Of a DNA stretch of 64,000 bases, positions 7,423 to 16,901 are shown piece by piece. Each line of letters opens with the position of its first letter. Within the stretch, counting starts at the first letter, position 1. Origin of the DNA: Brumimicrobium mesophilum (GTDB lineage: Bacteria > Bacteroidota > Bacteroidia > Flavobacteriales_D > Crocinitomicaceae); NCBI RefSeq assembly GCF_003025005.1, contig NZ_PVSS01000011.1:1-64000 (forward strand), given 5' to 3'. The notes under the pieces are model-generated. The model ran no database searches. It saw only the letters and a list, made by a program, of their open reading frames with translations, and had not been told where the DNA came from. The translations under genes and the position numbers were made by a program.

Positions 7423-10242
7423 CTAATGCGCCTCCAACCAATTCGTCGCGAATTCCATTTCAATATCCAATGGAACGACCAACTTTACAGCGCCTTCCAT
7501 TTCTTCTTTTACTATTTTTGAAACGATGTCTTTTTCTGATTTTAATACATCAAAAACCAATTCATCATGCACTTGAAGTAACATTCTTGAAGTTAGGTTT
7601 TGTTCACGCATTTTATTGTAAATATTGATCATCGCTACTTTAATAATATCGGCAGCACTTCCTTGAATTGGAGCGTTGATGGCATTTCGTTCTGCGAATC
7701 CTCTCACAATTGCATTCGAGGAATGAATGTCTGGCAAATAACGACGACGTTTCATTATCGTTTCAACATATCCGTGTTCTTTGGCTTCTTCCTTCGCTTT
7801 GTCCATGTAGGATTTTATCGTAGGATATTGCTCAAAATAACTGTCAATAATTGATTTTGCTTCTCTTCTTGAAATACCCAAATTTTGAGATAATCCAAAT
7901 GCCGATTGACCATAGATAATTCCAAAGTTCACCGCTTTTGCGTTGCTTCTTTGCTCTCTCGTTACTTCATCAATTTCAATTCCATAAACTTTCGCTGCTG
8001 TTGCGGCGTGAATATCCAATTTGTTTTGGAAAGCTTCAATCATGTTTTTATCACCACTCAATGCCGCGATAATACGCAATTCTATCTGTGAATAATCGGC
8101 TGCCATCAGGTAATGATCATCATTCTTCGCTACAAATGCTTTTCTAATTTCACGACCTTTTGGTGTTCGAATTGGAATATTCTGCAAGTTCGGATTTGTA
8201 GAACTTAATCGACCTGTTGCGGCCACAGTTTGCATGTAATGTGTGTGCAACCTTCCATCTTGTTCATCCACAAGCGTTGGCAATGGATCAACATAAGTGC
8301 TTTTTAATTTTCGCAATGAACGATAATCCAAAATCAAAGGAATTATTTCATGGTCATTTACATGTTTTTGAAGCGTATCTTCTGAGGTCGAATACTGACC
8401 TGTTTTGGTCTTTTTTGGTTTTTTAGAAATTTCTAAAGTTTCGAATAAAACTTCACCCAATTGTTTCGGAGAGTCCAAATTAAATTCAACTCCAGCTAAT
8501 TCTAGAACCTTTTCTGTAATTTCATTAAGGGTGATTTCTAATTCTTCAGAGAAAGCCTTTAAACTTTCAATATCTAACTGAATTCCTACCTGTTCCATTG
8601 CTTTTAACACAGAAGTTAATGGCATTTCCATGTTATAGAACAATTCCTTTAAGTGATCTTTCTGAATTTCTGGTTCAAAAAGTTCTTTCAACTGCCAAGT
8701 GATGTCTGCATCTTCACAAGCATAATCAACAATGTCTTTTTGTTCTAAATCACGCATTGATTTTTGATTCTTCCCTTTTTTACCAATCAAATTTTCAATT
8801 GGAACGGTCGTATAATTTAGATAATAAGTTGCCAAATCATCCATACCGTGTCTGCTGTCAGGTGAAAGCAAATAATGAGCAATCATTGTATCAAAACGAG
8901 GTCCTTTAATTTTTATACCGTATCGGTTGATGACCTGTTCGTCGTATTTTATATTATGTGCAACTTTCTCAATTTTCTCTGAAGTAAAGAAAGGAGCGAA
9001 TTTTTCTAATAAGGATTTAGCCTTTTCGAATTCTTCTGGAAATGGAACATAATAAGCTTCTTTGGCTTTAAAAGAAAATGCGATTCCAACTAAATCTGCG
9101 TTTCTGGCCTCTAAACTTGATGTTTCTGTGTCAAAACACACAGATTTTTGTTCTAAAAGTGTTGAAATGAGCTTTTGTTGTTCTTCTTCTGTTTCTACAA
9201 AATGATAATTCGCCTTTTCCGTTTCCAAAGATTTCATTTCTTCCGCTGGAACTTCTGCTGGACTATCTTGAGATGAATTAGCCGCTGTTCCAAATAAATC
9301 TAATTGTCCGTTATCGTTTGAAACTCCAGCATTGGATGCAGTAATCACCAATTCTTCACCTAAAACACGTTTTGCAATTCCTCTAAATTCAAGTTCGGTG
9401 AAAATCTCACGGATTTTATCATCATCGTGCGGACAAATTTCTAAATCATCGGCATCAAAAACAACATCTACGTCCGTGATAATCGTCGCTAATTTTTTGG
9501 ATAATTCACCTTGTTCTTTAAAGTTGATGACGTTCTCTTTTTGTTTCCCTTTGAGTTGATCAACATTTTCAAAAAGTCCTTCCATTGAACCATAAGCCTT
9601 AACGAGCTTTTTGGCGGTTTTCTCGCCTATTCCTGGAATTCCCGGGATATTATCTGAAGCATCACCCCACATTCCAAGAATATCAATTACTTGCAAAGGA
9701 TCTTCAACTTCAAATTTCTCTTGAATTTCGGGAACTCCCCAAACCTCAGCTGGTTTTTTACCACGACCAGGTTTATACATAAAAATATGCTCAGAAACCA
9801 ACTGACCAAAATCTTTATCAGGCGTCATCATATAAGTTGTGAATCCTTCTTTTTCTGCCATTTTTGCCAAGGTTCCAATTACATCATCCGCTTCAAAGCC
9901 CATTTTCATTAAAATCGGTATTTTAAAAGCTTCTATAATGCGTTTAATAGGCTCAATCATGCTGCGGATATCCTCCGGCATTTGTTCACGTTGCGCCTTA
10001 TATTCAGAAAATTCTTCGATACGATTTGTTGCACCACCTGGAGGATCAAAAACTACTGCAATATGTGTTGGTTCCTCCTTTTTAATAACATCCAACATTG
10101 CATTTGTGAATCCAAAAGCAGCAGAAGTATTTTCTCCTTTAGAATTAATTCTCGGGTTTTTGAAAAATGCAAAATATGACCTGTAGATTAGGGCGAATGC
10201 ATCGAGTAAGAAAAGTTTTTTATCCGTTTTTGGAGTTAACAT
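7423..10242 (-). CDS. polA: DNA polymerase I
   Basis: A 939-residue protein with all three classic domains. The 5'-3' exonuclease occupies about residues 1-290 (KLFLLDAFALIYRSYFAF, FEADDVIGTLA, DKDFGQL, GDASDNIPGIPGIGEKTA). The 3'-5' proofreading exonuclease covers about 350-530 and retains its acidic motifs (FDTETS, HNIKYD, ACEDAD), so proofreading looks active. The polymerase domain carries DYSQIELR near 710, the O-helix region (NFGIIYGQSAFGLS) and QVHDELVFD near 889. It fills gaps and removes primers in replication and repair. A good -7 box (CAAAGATA at 10260-10267, read on the minus strand as TATCTTTG) precedes it, but the -33 spacing is not canonical. Confidence 0.96.
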   Translation of the reverse strand: MLTPKTDKKLFLLDAFALIYRSYFAFFKNPRINSKGENTSAAFGFTNAMLDVIKKEEPTHIAVVFDPPGGATNRIEEFSEYKAQREQMPEDIRSMIEPIKRIIEAFKIPILMKMGFEADDVIGTLAKMAEKEGFTTYMMTPDKDFGQLVSEHIFMYKPGRGKKPAEVWGVPEIQEKFEVEDPLQVIDILGMWGDASDNIPGIPGIGEKTAKKLVKAYGSMEGLFENVDQLKGKQKENVINFKEQGELSKKLATIITDVDVVFDADDLEICPHDDDKIREIFTELEFRGIAKRVLGEELVITASNAGVSNDNGQLDLFGTAANSSQDSPAEVPAEEMKSLETEKANYHFVETEEEQQKLISTLLEQKSVCFDTETSSLEARNADLVGIAFSFKAKEAYYVPFPEEFEKAKSLLEKFAPFFTSEKIEKVAHNIKYDEQVINRYGIKIKGPRFDTMIAHYLLSPDSRHGMDDLATYYLNYTTVPIENLIGKKGKNQKSMRDLEQKDIVDYACEDADITWQLKELFEPEIQKDHLKELFYNMEMPLTSVLKAMEQVGIQLDIESLKAFSEELEITLNEITEKVLELAGVEFNLDSPKQLGEVLFETLEISKKPKKTKTGQYSTSEDTLQKHVNDHEIIPLILDYRSLRKLKSTYVDPLPTLVDEQDGRLHTHYMQTVAATGRLSSTNPNLQNIPIRTPKGREIRKAFVAKNDDHYLMAADYSQIELRIIAALSGDKNMIEAFQNKLDIHAATAAKVYGIEIDEVTREQRSNAKAVNFGIIYGQSAFGLSQNLGISRREAKSIIDSYFEQYPTIKSYMDKAKEEAKEHGYVETIMKRRRYLPDIHSSNAIVRGFAERNAINAPIQGSAADIIKVAMINIYNKMREQNLTSRMLLQVHDELVFDVLKSEKDIVSKIVKEEMEGAVKLVVPLDIEMEFATNWLEAH

Positions 10243-10323
10243 AATGTAAAAATTTGATTCAAAGATAAGTTTTTTATTTAGACAAAGACGTGACTATTGC
10301 AGCTTAAAGTAGGGTGGGTGGTT

Positions 10324-10370
10324 TGCGCAATGGAACGCGGATGACGCGGATGCAAGCAGCGCGGATTTTC
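10324..10370 (-). repeat. GC-rich dispersed repeat, copy 1
   Basis: Contains GGAACGCGGATGACGCGGAT and then GCAAGCAGCGCGGATTTT. Its reverse complement matches 10606-10652, parts of 57340-57450, and 63505-63552. It stands out in base composition from the AT-rich surroundings and is non-coding. Confidence 0.7.
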
Positions 10371-10605
10371 ACGGATTTTTCAAAATGTAAGAAAACCTTT
10401 TTCGATGTTTATAAAGAATTAGGAATTGTTTTGATTTAAGGTTTTATAAATGGAAAATTTTTAATTACGAATTACGAATGATGGAATTGAAATTGTAGGG
10501 ACGTTTTGTATACTTAGCGAAGCGATCTCACGACCAACGGGAGTAAACGTCCGTATTGCAATGGCTTTTCAAAATGATGTTTTAGGGCTTGCAGCATCAA
10601 TTGTA

Positions 10606-10652
10606 AATCCGCGTTCGTAGATCCGCGTCATCCGCGTTCCATTACAGCGCAA
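10606..10652 (+). repeat. GC-rich dispersed repeat, copy 2
   Basis: Contains ATCCGCGTCATCCGCGTTCC followed by ATTACAGCGCAA, the inverted partner of copy 1. It ends 10 bp before the stop codon of the following minus-strand gene, so it may form part of that gene's 3' end structure. Confidence 0.7.
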
Positions 10653-10662
10653 CAATTCGTAA

Positions 10663-11736
10663 TTATTTCCCGTCTTTATATTTCTCATACATACTCCCAA
10701 AATGTGATTCCATAAATAAGGTGAGATCAATTTCTTCTTGCTTAATGAATCCTTTGTTTTTCAGTTTGCCTTCTGAAACTAAATCCACAACTGCTGAAAT
10801 ACTACAAGCTGTTGTCCAGCTAATTGCTCTCCAATCTTTCCCTTCGATTTCAATATTTCTGTAGGATTCACTGAATTCTTTTCGTCTTAATTGACCATCG
10901 ATTTTTCCTTCTACGGCAGCGTAAACCAAAACGATATCATCATCAACTAGTGGTAAGGCATTCGTTAAAATTTCTTTGGCTGTTTTTCTGTCGTTCTTTA
11001 ATCCTAGGTCGTAAAGTAAAAGTTTCATTCCATCTCGGTGACCCGGATAGCGCATCGTTTTGTAGTTTAAAGTATCTACTTTTCCATCCAAAGTTGCGCA
11101 CATTGTGCCTAAACCACCGGAAGTAGAAAAAGCTTCATATTGTCTTCCGTTGATGTTGATAATTTCCACATCATCAAGTGAACTCACCATTTTACGTTTG
11201 CCATTGTGAATCACTTCTGCGTCGTTGATGTATTCGTTGATTACGCCGTCGGCACTCCAAGTAAAACTATAACCCAATTGTCCCATCGGGTGAAGAGGCA
11301 AAGCACCAACTCTTAATTTAACCGCTCGAATTTCAGAAAATTGGTTATACAATCCTGCGCCTAAAATCCCAATAAATCCTGGGGCTAATCCACATTGTGG
11401 TGCCATGACAGCTTTACTATTTTTTGCCATTTCTTGAATAGCATTCAAAGTCGGTACATCTTCCGTTAAATCGAAATAATGAACGCCCATATCGGCCGCT
11501 GTTTGCGCAATCTTAATATTCAAAAAGTAAGGTAAACAAGAAACAATAGCTTCTTTATCTTTAAGAAAATCGCGAATAGTTTCGTCCTTTGAAACATCAC
11601 CAATTTTAACTTCAAAAGAAAATTCCTCGTCAGATTTTGCCTGATCCATTCCTTCAACTTCATATTTGGAGCTCAATAAGGTTGCTACAAGGCTACCTAC
11701 TTTTCCCAATCCTAAAACACCTATTTTCTTAATCAT
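10663..11736 (-). CDS. Saccharopine dehydrogenase family oxidoreductase
   Basis: A 357-residue protein starting with a Rossmann motif (GVLGLGKVGSLVA) and followed by a saccharopine-dehydrogenase-type catalytic domain (APQCGLAPGFIGILG at about 120, then PLHPMGQLGYSFTWSADGVINEY). The length and order match the bacterial saccharopine dehydrogenase/Lys9-like group, which interconvert saccharopine and aminoadipate semialdehyde or act on related amino-acid adducts such as carboxynorspermidine. The substrate cannot be decided from sequence alone. It stands alone between a repeat-filled gap and the WG-repeat gene, all on the minus strand. Confidence 0.8.
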   Translation of the reverse strand: MIKKIGVLGLGKVGSLVATLLSSKYEVEGMDQAKSDEEFSFEVKIGDVSKDETIRDFLKDKEAIVSCLPYFLNIKIAQTAADMGVHYFDLTEDVPTLNAIQEMAKNSKAVMAPQCGLAPGFIGILGAGLYNQFSEIRAVKLRVGALPLHPMGQLGYSFTWSADGVINEYINDAEVIHNGKRKMVSSLDDVEIININGRQYEAFSTSGGLGTMCATLDGKVDTLNYKTMRYPGHRDGMKLLLYDLGLKNDRKTAKEILTNALPLVDDDIVLVYAAVEGKIDGQLRRKEFSESYRNIEIEGKDWRAISWTTACSISAVVDLVSEGKLKNKGFIKQEEIDLTLFMESHFGSMYEKYKDGK

Positions 11737-11874
11737 TTTTTTAATTGTTAATTATCAATGTTTAATTATTAACGTGATAGTGATATTTCATTTTAATAAA
11801 TTGTATCGAAATTTACAAGTAATATTTGAGATTTAAGAACGGTAACTTGGATTATAGATTTATAATCCAAGTTT

Positions 11875-13809
11875 TTAATAATAGGAGTACGGATCTCGAA
11901 GGTTTTTGGCTCGGTAAAAAAGTCCAATTGGTAACTCATTACAAAACTGTCCCGGATTTATACTTCCTTCATATTCATTGCTGTAGATGGTTTTCCCTTC
12001 TTTTGAATCAATTGGTTCACCGCTTTTTACAAACTTTATTTTCAAACGCAATTTTGTTTTGAATGAACCAACATACGCAGGTGCTTTAAGTTCCCAATAG
12101 CTTTTAGATGTTAAAGTTTTATCACGGAAACCATTTCCGCAACGTGCAGTGTTGACTATACTAATGTCTCTCCAAATACCATCTTCGTCTAAAGCTTGAG
12201 TGTATGCAAATAACCTCCCATCATAGACTTTAACTTCAACATCTTCCTTCGTGTTATTCGCTAATACTACAGAATAAAACAAATAGCTGTTTGAAGGATT
12301 ATCAGATTCAAATCGTAATGTATCCAATTTGTTTGTATTTACTTTAAAGTTCAAGACATCCTTTTTCAATTCATTCTCAATTAAACTGAAGTCTTTTTCT
12401 TCATCATCCGCATAGAAATACGAATAGTTGATATAATCAATATTGTAATCTAAAACAGGATAATCTTCCTTCGTTTTCCATAAAATTTTGCCCTTTTTAT
12501 TGATATAGCTTAATTCACCATTGATATCAACGGCAAAAACACCATTTCTGTAATAATGGATGTTATCAAATATAGGTTCTGTTATATAAGTGTCGTCAAT
12601 TCTTGCTAAGCCATACAATGTTCTACCGTCGATTTCTTCATTTGCATAAAAGAAAAAACCTTCATCCATTCCTTGGATTTTTATGTCTTCAAATTTAGGT
12701 GGAATTTTATAAACTCCATTCGTGTCAATTAAACCCCATTTATCCTCTGATTTTACAGAAGCATAATCATTTTCATAAAAACTACTTGACATTATTAAAT
12801 CAAAAGAATGACTCCCAACTTTTTCCATTTGAGTGTTAATCATGTAGAGTTTATCATCATCTTTTCTTTTAACAAAGGCACGATGATTATAAAAATTAGA
12901 AACACTTTTAATTAATGTATCATTTAAAACAATTTCTCCTTTAAGATTGATGTAACCTTTATGTGTATTGTTATGGTCTTTATCCTCTATGATTTCATCG
13001 AATCTATTTCGCTTGTTACTAATAGTTATTGGAGCTAAGCCATTTTGAAAATATCCATTGAAGTTTTCATTTTCTGCGAGCATAATCTTGAAAAAATATT
13101 TTCCATTAGTATCAACAGGACCCGAGTAATCAGAGTAAAATACATCTGCTTCGCAACTCTTATTTATTGTAATTGCAACCCCGTTATGGAATTCTAAAAA
13201 GTTGCAGAAGGAATCAAAAGGAATGAGTACGTTTCCAGCTGTGTCAATTAAAGAGTAGTTGATTCCCCATTGAAAACCATCTGTAATTTTTCCATCTAAA
13301 TTAAAAACAACATAAGTTCCTTCATGGTAATCGGCTATACCATCATAAATTGTATCAATAATAAGTTGCTCTGTGATTGGATTCCAAATACCCGCTTTAC
13401 CCGATGCACTTTCGATTATATAATTTTCGTCGGTAGATCTGTATAGTGAAAAAATTTTCGATTCAATGGTTTTAATTTCCCCATTGCTTTTATAAATGTA
13501 AATCGATTTGTTTTTGATTTTTGCGTTAGCAATTCCATTAAGAAATCCAGAAGCAAAATCAAATTGAGGTTTAATAACATATTCACCTTTTAAATCGATA
13601 AAACCATACAGTCCGTTTTCTCTAACTGCAGCAAGCCCTTCAGAAAATTCTCCACCAACAATAAATTTGGGCTCAATAACAACTGCCCCTTCACTATTTA
13701 TATAACCAACGTTCCCTTTTTCGATAATTCTAAACAACGTTTCTTCTTGACCAAAGGAGACCATTGATACAAGTAAAAGTTGAATTATAAGAATGAATTT
13801 TAGTTTCAT
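11875..13809 (-). CDS. Secreted WG-repeat protein
   Basis: A 644-residue protein with a signal peptide (about 1-20, ending VSFGQ) and many WG (KWG-type) repeats of the form G..GYIN..G..VI.PKF, for example NVGYINSEGAVVIEPKF and LYGFIDLKGEYVIKPQF. The repeats cover roughly residues 25-470, with diverged units in the middle. The last 170 residues (KVNTNKLDTLRFESDNPSNS onward, with CGNGFRDKTL) form a separate domain I do not recognise. WG repeats are beta-rich and common in exported Bacteroidota proteins, usually of unknown role. No T9SS sorting domain is seen, so a periplasmic or surface location is inferred only from the signal peptide. Confidence 0.8.
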   Translation of the reverse strand: MKLKFILIIQLLLVSMVSFGQEETLFRIIEKGNVGYINSEGAVVIEPKFIVGGEFSEGLAAVRENGLYGFIDLKGEYVIKPQFDFASGFLNGIANAKIKNKSIYIYKSNGEIKTIESKIFSLYRSTDENYIIESASGKAGIWNPITEQLIIDTIYDGIADYHEGTYVVFNLDGKITDGFQWGINYSLIDTAGNVLIPFDSFCNFLEFHNGVAITINKSCEADVFYSDYSGPVDTNGKYFFKIMLAENENFNGYFQNGLAPITISNKRNRFDEIIEDKDHNNTHKGYINLKGEIVLNDTLIKSVSNFYNHRAFVKRKDDDKLYMINTQMEKVGSHSFDLIMSSSFYENDYASVKSEDKWGLIDTNGVYKIPPKFEDIKIQGMDEGFFFYANEEIDGRTLYGLARIDDTYITEPIFDNIHYYRNGVFAVDINGELSYINKKGKILWKTKEDYPVLDYNIDYINYSYFYADDEEKDFSLIENELKKDVLNFKVNTNKLDTLRFESDNPSNSYLFYSVVLANNTKEDVEVKVYDGRLFAYTQALDEDGIWRDISIVNTARCGNGFRDKTLTSKSYWELKAPAYVGSFKTKLRLKIKFVKSGEPIDSKEGKTIYSNEYEGSINPGQFCNELPIGLFYRAKNLRDPYSYY

Positions 13810-13968
13810 ATTTATTACATGTTGCTATAATATAACCTATATCAATAAATTGGTTACTACTTCGATAAAACATCAATTCTTCATTGATAAATCTCAACTA
13901 TCCAAAACTTATTAATTAAAGCAGTTAGCACAAAATTCGTAATTCATAATTCTCCCATTCGTAATTCA

Positions 13969-13999
13969 AAAAATTCAATTCTTAAAGAATTGAATTTTT
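13969..13999 (-). terminator. Palindromic terminator overlapping the kynU stop
   Basis: Two perfect 15-bp arms, AAAAATTCAATTCTT (13969-13983) and AAGAATTGAATTTTT (13985-13999), are separated by one base. The kynU stop codon (13982-13984) sits at the centre, so the last codons of the gene form one arm. An A/T-rich hairpin with a T run on the minus strand suggests a terminator. Confidence 0.6.
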
Positions 14000-15259
14000 C
14001 AAAATTTCCCCAAATCGATAAACATCTTCAAACGAATTATACAAAGGAACTGGAGCAATACGAATTACGTTGGGTTCACGCCAATCTGCTACAACACCTT
14101 CTTTAGACATCGCATCGAATAAACTTTTTCCTTGTCCGTGGGCTAAAATACTCAATTGAGAACCTCTTTCTGCTGGGTCTTTTGGTGTTATAATTTCGAA
14201 ATTTGCATTTTCAGATTCTTTTGAAACCTCCCCAATCACAAACTCCAAATACGCTGTTAAATCATTTCGTTTTTTACTGATTGCTGACATTCCAACTTCA
14301 TTGAAAATATCTAACGAAGCCATGTGAGCTGCCATTCCTAAAACAGGAGCATTACTTAATTGCCAAGATTCAGCACTTTGAATCGGTTGAAACTCAGGTT
14401 GCATTTTAAAACGTGTTTCCTTGTCATGTCCCCACCAACCTGCAAAACGAGTTAGTTCATCATTTGAAACGTGTTTTTCGTGAACGAACATTCCTGAAAC
14501 ACCACCTGGACTAGAATTCAAATATTTATATGTACACCATGCTGCGAAATCTACGTTCCAATCGTGTAAAGAAAGTTTAACGTTTCCTGCTGCGTGTGCT
14601 AAGTCAAAACCAACTTTTGCACCGACTTTATGACCTGCTTCTGTGATCGATTTCATGTCGAAAAGTTGACCAGTGTAATAATTCATTCCACCAATCATGA
14701 CCATTGCTAGTTCATCACCTAATTCGTTGATTTTAGCAATAACATCTTCATTTCTGATTAAATGTTCTCCCTCTCTAGGAAATAATTCAACAATCGCTTC
14801 GTCAATAGAATAACCATGAAATTTCACTTGTGATTGCAACGCATATTGGTCAGATGGAAAAGCTTTTCCTTCACAAAGAATTTTGATTCGTTTTCCTTCT
14901 GGTTTGTAAAACGAAACCATCAATAAATGCAAGTTTGTAGTTAAAGAGTGTGTGATTACAACTTCTTTATTTGTTGCTCCTACAATTTTAGCTGCTTTTT
15001 CTGTCAATAATTCATGGTAAGAAAACCAAGGGTTTTTAGCATCAAAATGACCTTCAACACCCCATTTTGCCCAATCATTTAATTCTTGTTGAATATATTC
15101 TTGCGTTCGCTTTGGTTGTAATCCTAAAGAATTTCCGGTGAAATAAACCACAGGTTTTTCGTGAAAATCAGGAATAAAAAATTCATCTCTCCATTTTCTC
15201 AATGGATCATTTTGGTCTTTTTCTTGAGCGAAAGCAAGTGTGTTTTTATATTCTGACAT
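13982..15259 (-). CDS. kynU: Kynureninase
   Basis: A 425-residue PLP enzyme that cleaves kynurenine to anthranilate (or 3-hydroxykynurenine to 3-hydroxyanthranilate) plus alanine, in tryptophan breakdown or de novo NAD synthesis. Family signatures are [13 protein letters not shown] near residue 40, the Asp-containing [10 protein letters not shown] block, and [12 protein letters not shown] with the PLP-binding lysine. The length is normal for the family. No other kynurenine-pathway gene (tryptophan dioxygenase, formamidase, monooxygenase) is nearby. The gene is monocistronic on the minus strand, divergent from hemL across a 285-bp gap. Confidence 0.95.
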   Translation of the reverse strand: MSEYKNTLAFAQEKDQNDPLRKWRDEFFIPDFHEKPVVYFTGNSLGLQPKRTQEYIQQELNDWAKWGVEGHFDAKNPWFSYHELLTEKAAKIVGATNKEVVITHSLTTNLHLLMVSFYKPEGKRIKILCEGKAFPSDQYALQSQVKFHGYSIDEAIVELFPREGEHLIRNEDVIAKINELGDELAMVMIGGMNYYTGQLFDMKSITEAGHKVGAKVGFDLAHAAGNVKLSLHDWNVDFAAWCTYKYLNSSPGGVSGMFVHEKHVSNDELTRFAGWWGHDKETRFKMQPEFQPIQSAESWQLSNAPVLGMAAHMASLDIFNEVGMSAISKKRNDLTAYLEFVIGEVSKESENANFEIITPKDPAERGSQLSILAHGQGKSLFDAMSKEGVVADWREPNVIRIAPVPLYNSFEDVYRFGEILKNSIL

Positions 15260-15523
15260 TTTGGAGTGTTTTAATTTTAGAATCCGAAAATATAAAATTA
15301 TACAGTAGTGTTCTATAAAAAGAGAAGAAAATGTAGATAAGGTTCAGTAGTGCTTATCGATCTAAAAACAGAGTTAAATTCAAATATAAAAAGCTATAAG
15401 TGTAATTATGTACTAGAAACCATCAGGTAAATACAAATGTAAAAATCGGTACTTGTACTTATCTTAACCAAATCATTCCAATATTATTCAATTGGAAATC
15501 TCACGAATCTGCCAAGTAATCCT

Positions 15524-15531
15524 TAAGTTTG
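15524..15531 (+). promoter_or_regulatory. Candidate -7 box for hemL
   Basis: TAAGTTTG matches the Bacteroidota TAnnTTTG element and lies 13 bp before the first hemL ATG. No TTG is found at the ideal 19-bp distance, so the assignment is tentative. Confidence 0.35.
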
Positions 15532-15544
15532 CAGCAAATAAAAA

Positions 15545-16843
15545 ATGTTGTCAATGAAACGTTCGAATTCTGAAAAATTATACGAAAAAGCGCTTAACTA
15601 TTTCCCTGGAGGAGTAAATTCTCCGGTACGTGCTTTTAAAGCAGTTGAAGGTGCTCCATTATTCATTAAAAAAGGAAAAGGTCCTTACATTTGGGATGAA
15701 GATGAAAATCAATTTATTGACTTCTGTTGTAGTTTTGGTCCGCATATTTTAGGTCATAATTACCCAGATGTTCACCAAAATATCGTTGATAATTTAGCGA
15801 ATGGAACAAGTTTCGGTGCGCCAACAAAATTAGAAAATGAATTGGCGGAAATCATTATTTCTCGTAATCCATATATTGATAAAATTAGATTTGTAAGTTC
15901 TGGAACAGAAGCGGTAATGTCGGCAATTCGTTTGGCTCGAGGATATACAGGAAGAAATAAAATCATCAAATTTGAAGGTTGTTACCACGGACATGCAGAT
16001 GCATTGTTGGTAAAAGCGGGTTCAGGTTTGGTTACAACTGGACTAAGTTCAAGTGCAGGTGTTCCAGAAAATGTTGTGGCAGACACTATCGTAATTCCAT
16101 TGAATGACGAAGCTGCATTGGAAGCTGCTTTTGAAAAATATGCGCATGAATTAGCATGTGTAATCATTGAACCAATTCCAGCAAATAACGGATTGTTGTT
16201 GCAAGAGCGTTCTTTCTTATTGAAATTACGTGAGATTTGTACAGCGCACAATGTTTTATTGTTCTTTGATGAGGTAATTTCAGGATTCCGTGTTGCTTTT
16301 TCAGGAGCTGCAGAATATTATGATATTACTCCAGATATCGTTTCTTACGGGAAAATCATCGGTGGTGGATTGCCTGTTGGGGCTTACGGAGCAAAAAATC
16401 ACATTATGCAAAGTGTTGCGCCTGAAGGACCAGTTTATCAAGCAGGAACTTTGAGCGGGAATCCAGTGGCTATGTCAGCGGGTATAGCACAATTAACTGT
16501 GTGTAGTCAACCTGGTTTTTACGAAGACCAAGAAGAACGTACGCAAGTATTTGTGAATAGTGTAAATGCTCACGCAAAAGAGAAAGGCTATGATTTCGCA
16601 TTGGTTACAATCGGATCAATTTTCTGGATTGCTTTTTCTGATCAAACAACAATTAGAAGTGCTTCACAAATTGATGCAGACATGTCGCCATTTACAAAGT
16701 TACATAAAGCGCTATTGGAAAGAAATATTTATGTTGGACCAAGTGGATATGAAGTTGGATTTGTTTCTTACGTTCATACAAAAGAGATTCTTGAAAACGC
16801 AGCACAGCAATTTAAGAATGCGTTGGATGCGGTATTTTCTTGA
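15545..16843 (+). CDS. hemL: Glutamate-1-semialdehyde 2,1-aminomutase
   Basis: A 432-residue class-III aminotransferase-fold enzyme that converts glutamate-1-semialdehyde to 5-aminolevulinate, the C5 entry to haem and other tetrapyrroles. It shows FPGGVNSPVRAF at the N-terminus, SSGTEAVMSAIRLARG for cofactor phosphate binding, FDEVISGFR, and the PLP lysine Lys270 in SYGKIIGGGLPVGAYG, followed by GTLSGNPVAM. The start at 15545 (MLSMKRS) could instead be the ATG at 15554 (MKRS). Convergent with the HAD phosphatase gene; both share a long palindromic terminator. Other haem genes are not adjacent. Confidence 0.96.
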   Translation: MLSMKRSNSEKLYEKALNYFPGGVNSPVRAFKAVEGAPLFIKKGKGPYIWDEDENQFIDFCCSFGPHILGHNYPDVHQNIVDNLANGTSFGAPTKLENELAEIIISRNPYIDKIRFVSSGTEAVMSAIRLARGYTGRNKIIKFEGCYHGHADALLVKAGSGLVTTGLSSSAGVPENVVADTIVIPLNDEAALEAAFEKYAHELACVIIEPIPANNGLLLQERSFLLKLREICTAHNVLLFFDEVISGFRVAFSGAAEYYDITPDIVSYGKIIGGGLPVGAYGAKNHIMQSVAPEGPVYQAGTLSGNPVAMSAGIAQLTVCSQPGFYEDQEERTQVFVNSVNAHAKEKGYDFALVTIGSIFWIAFSDQTTIRSASQIDADMSPFTKLHKALLERNIYVGPSGYEVGFVSYVHTKEILENAAQQFKNALDAVFS

Positions 16844-16847
16844 TGAA

Positions 16848-16901
16848 TTTTTTTAACCATGTAGAGGTGCAATGCATTGCGCCTCTACATGGTTAAAAAA
16901 A
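16848..16901. terminator. 54-bp palindromic repeat at hemL/HAD convergent ends
   Basis: Nearly perfect palindrome centred on ATGCAT: TTTTTTTAACCATGTAGAGG on the left is mirrored on the right, with a single T/G pair (16868/16881). It begins 5 bp after hemL's stop and overlaps the last codons and stop of the HAD gene, so it ends both transcripts. The GTAGAGGYGCAATGCATTGC core looks like a dispersed repeat family rather than a simple local hairpin. Confidence 0.85.

Larger units (their letters stand above)
10243..10662. other. Gene-free gap with an inverted GC-rich repeat pair
   Basis: No plausible gene. The gap holds polA's -7 box near 10260, then two inverted copies of a GC-rich repeat (10324-10370 and 10606-10652) around an AT-rich stretch with a TTACGAATTACGAAT motif (about 10463-10480). 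There is also a weak GGACGTTT / AAACGTCC dyad (about 10499-10553). The arrangement looks like a 330-bp inverted-repeat element between two minus-strand genes. Confidence 0.6.

Noticed and set aside
7359-7628. Plus-strand open frame between paaZ and polA
   Set aside because: Mostly antisense to the 3' end of polA, with a low-complexity translation; a shadow frame.
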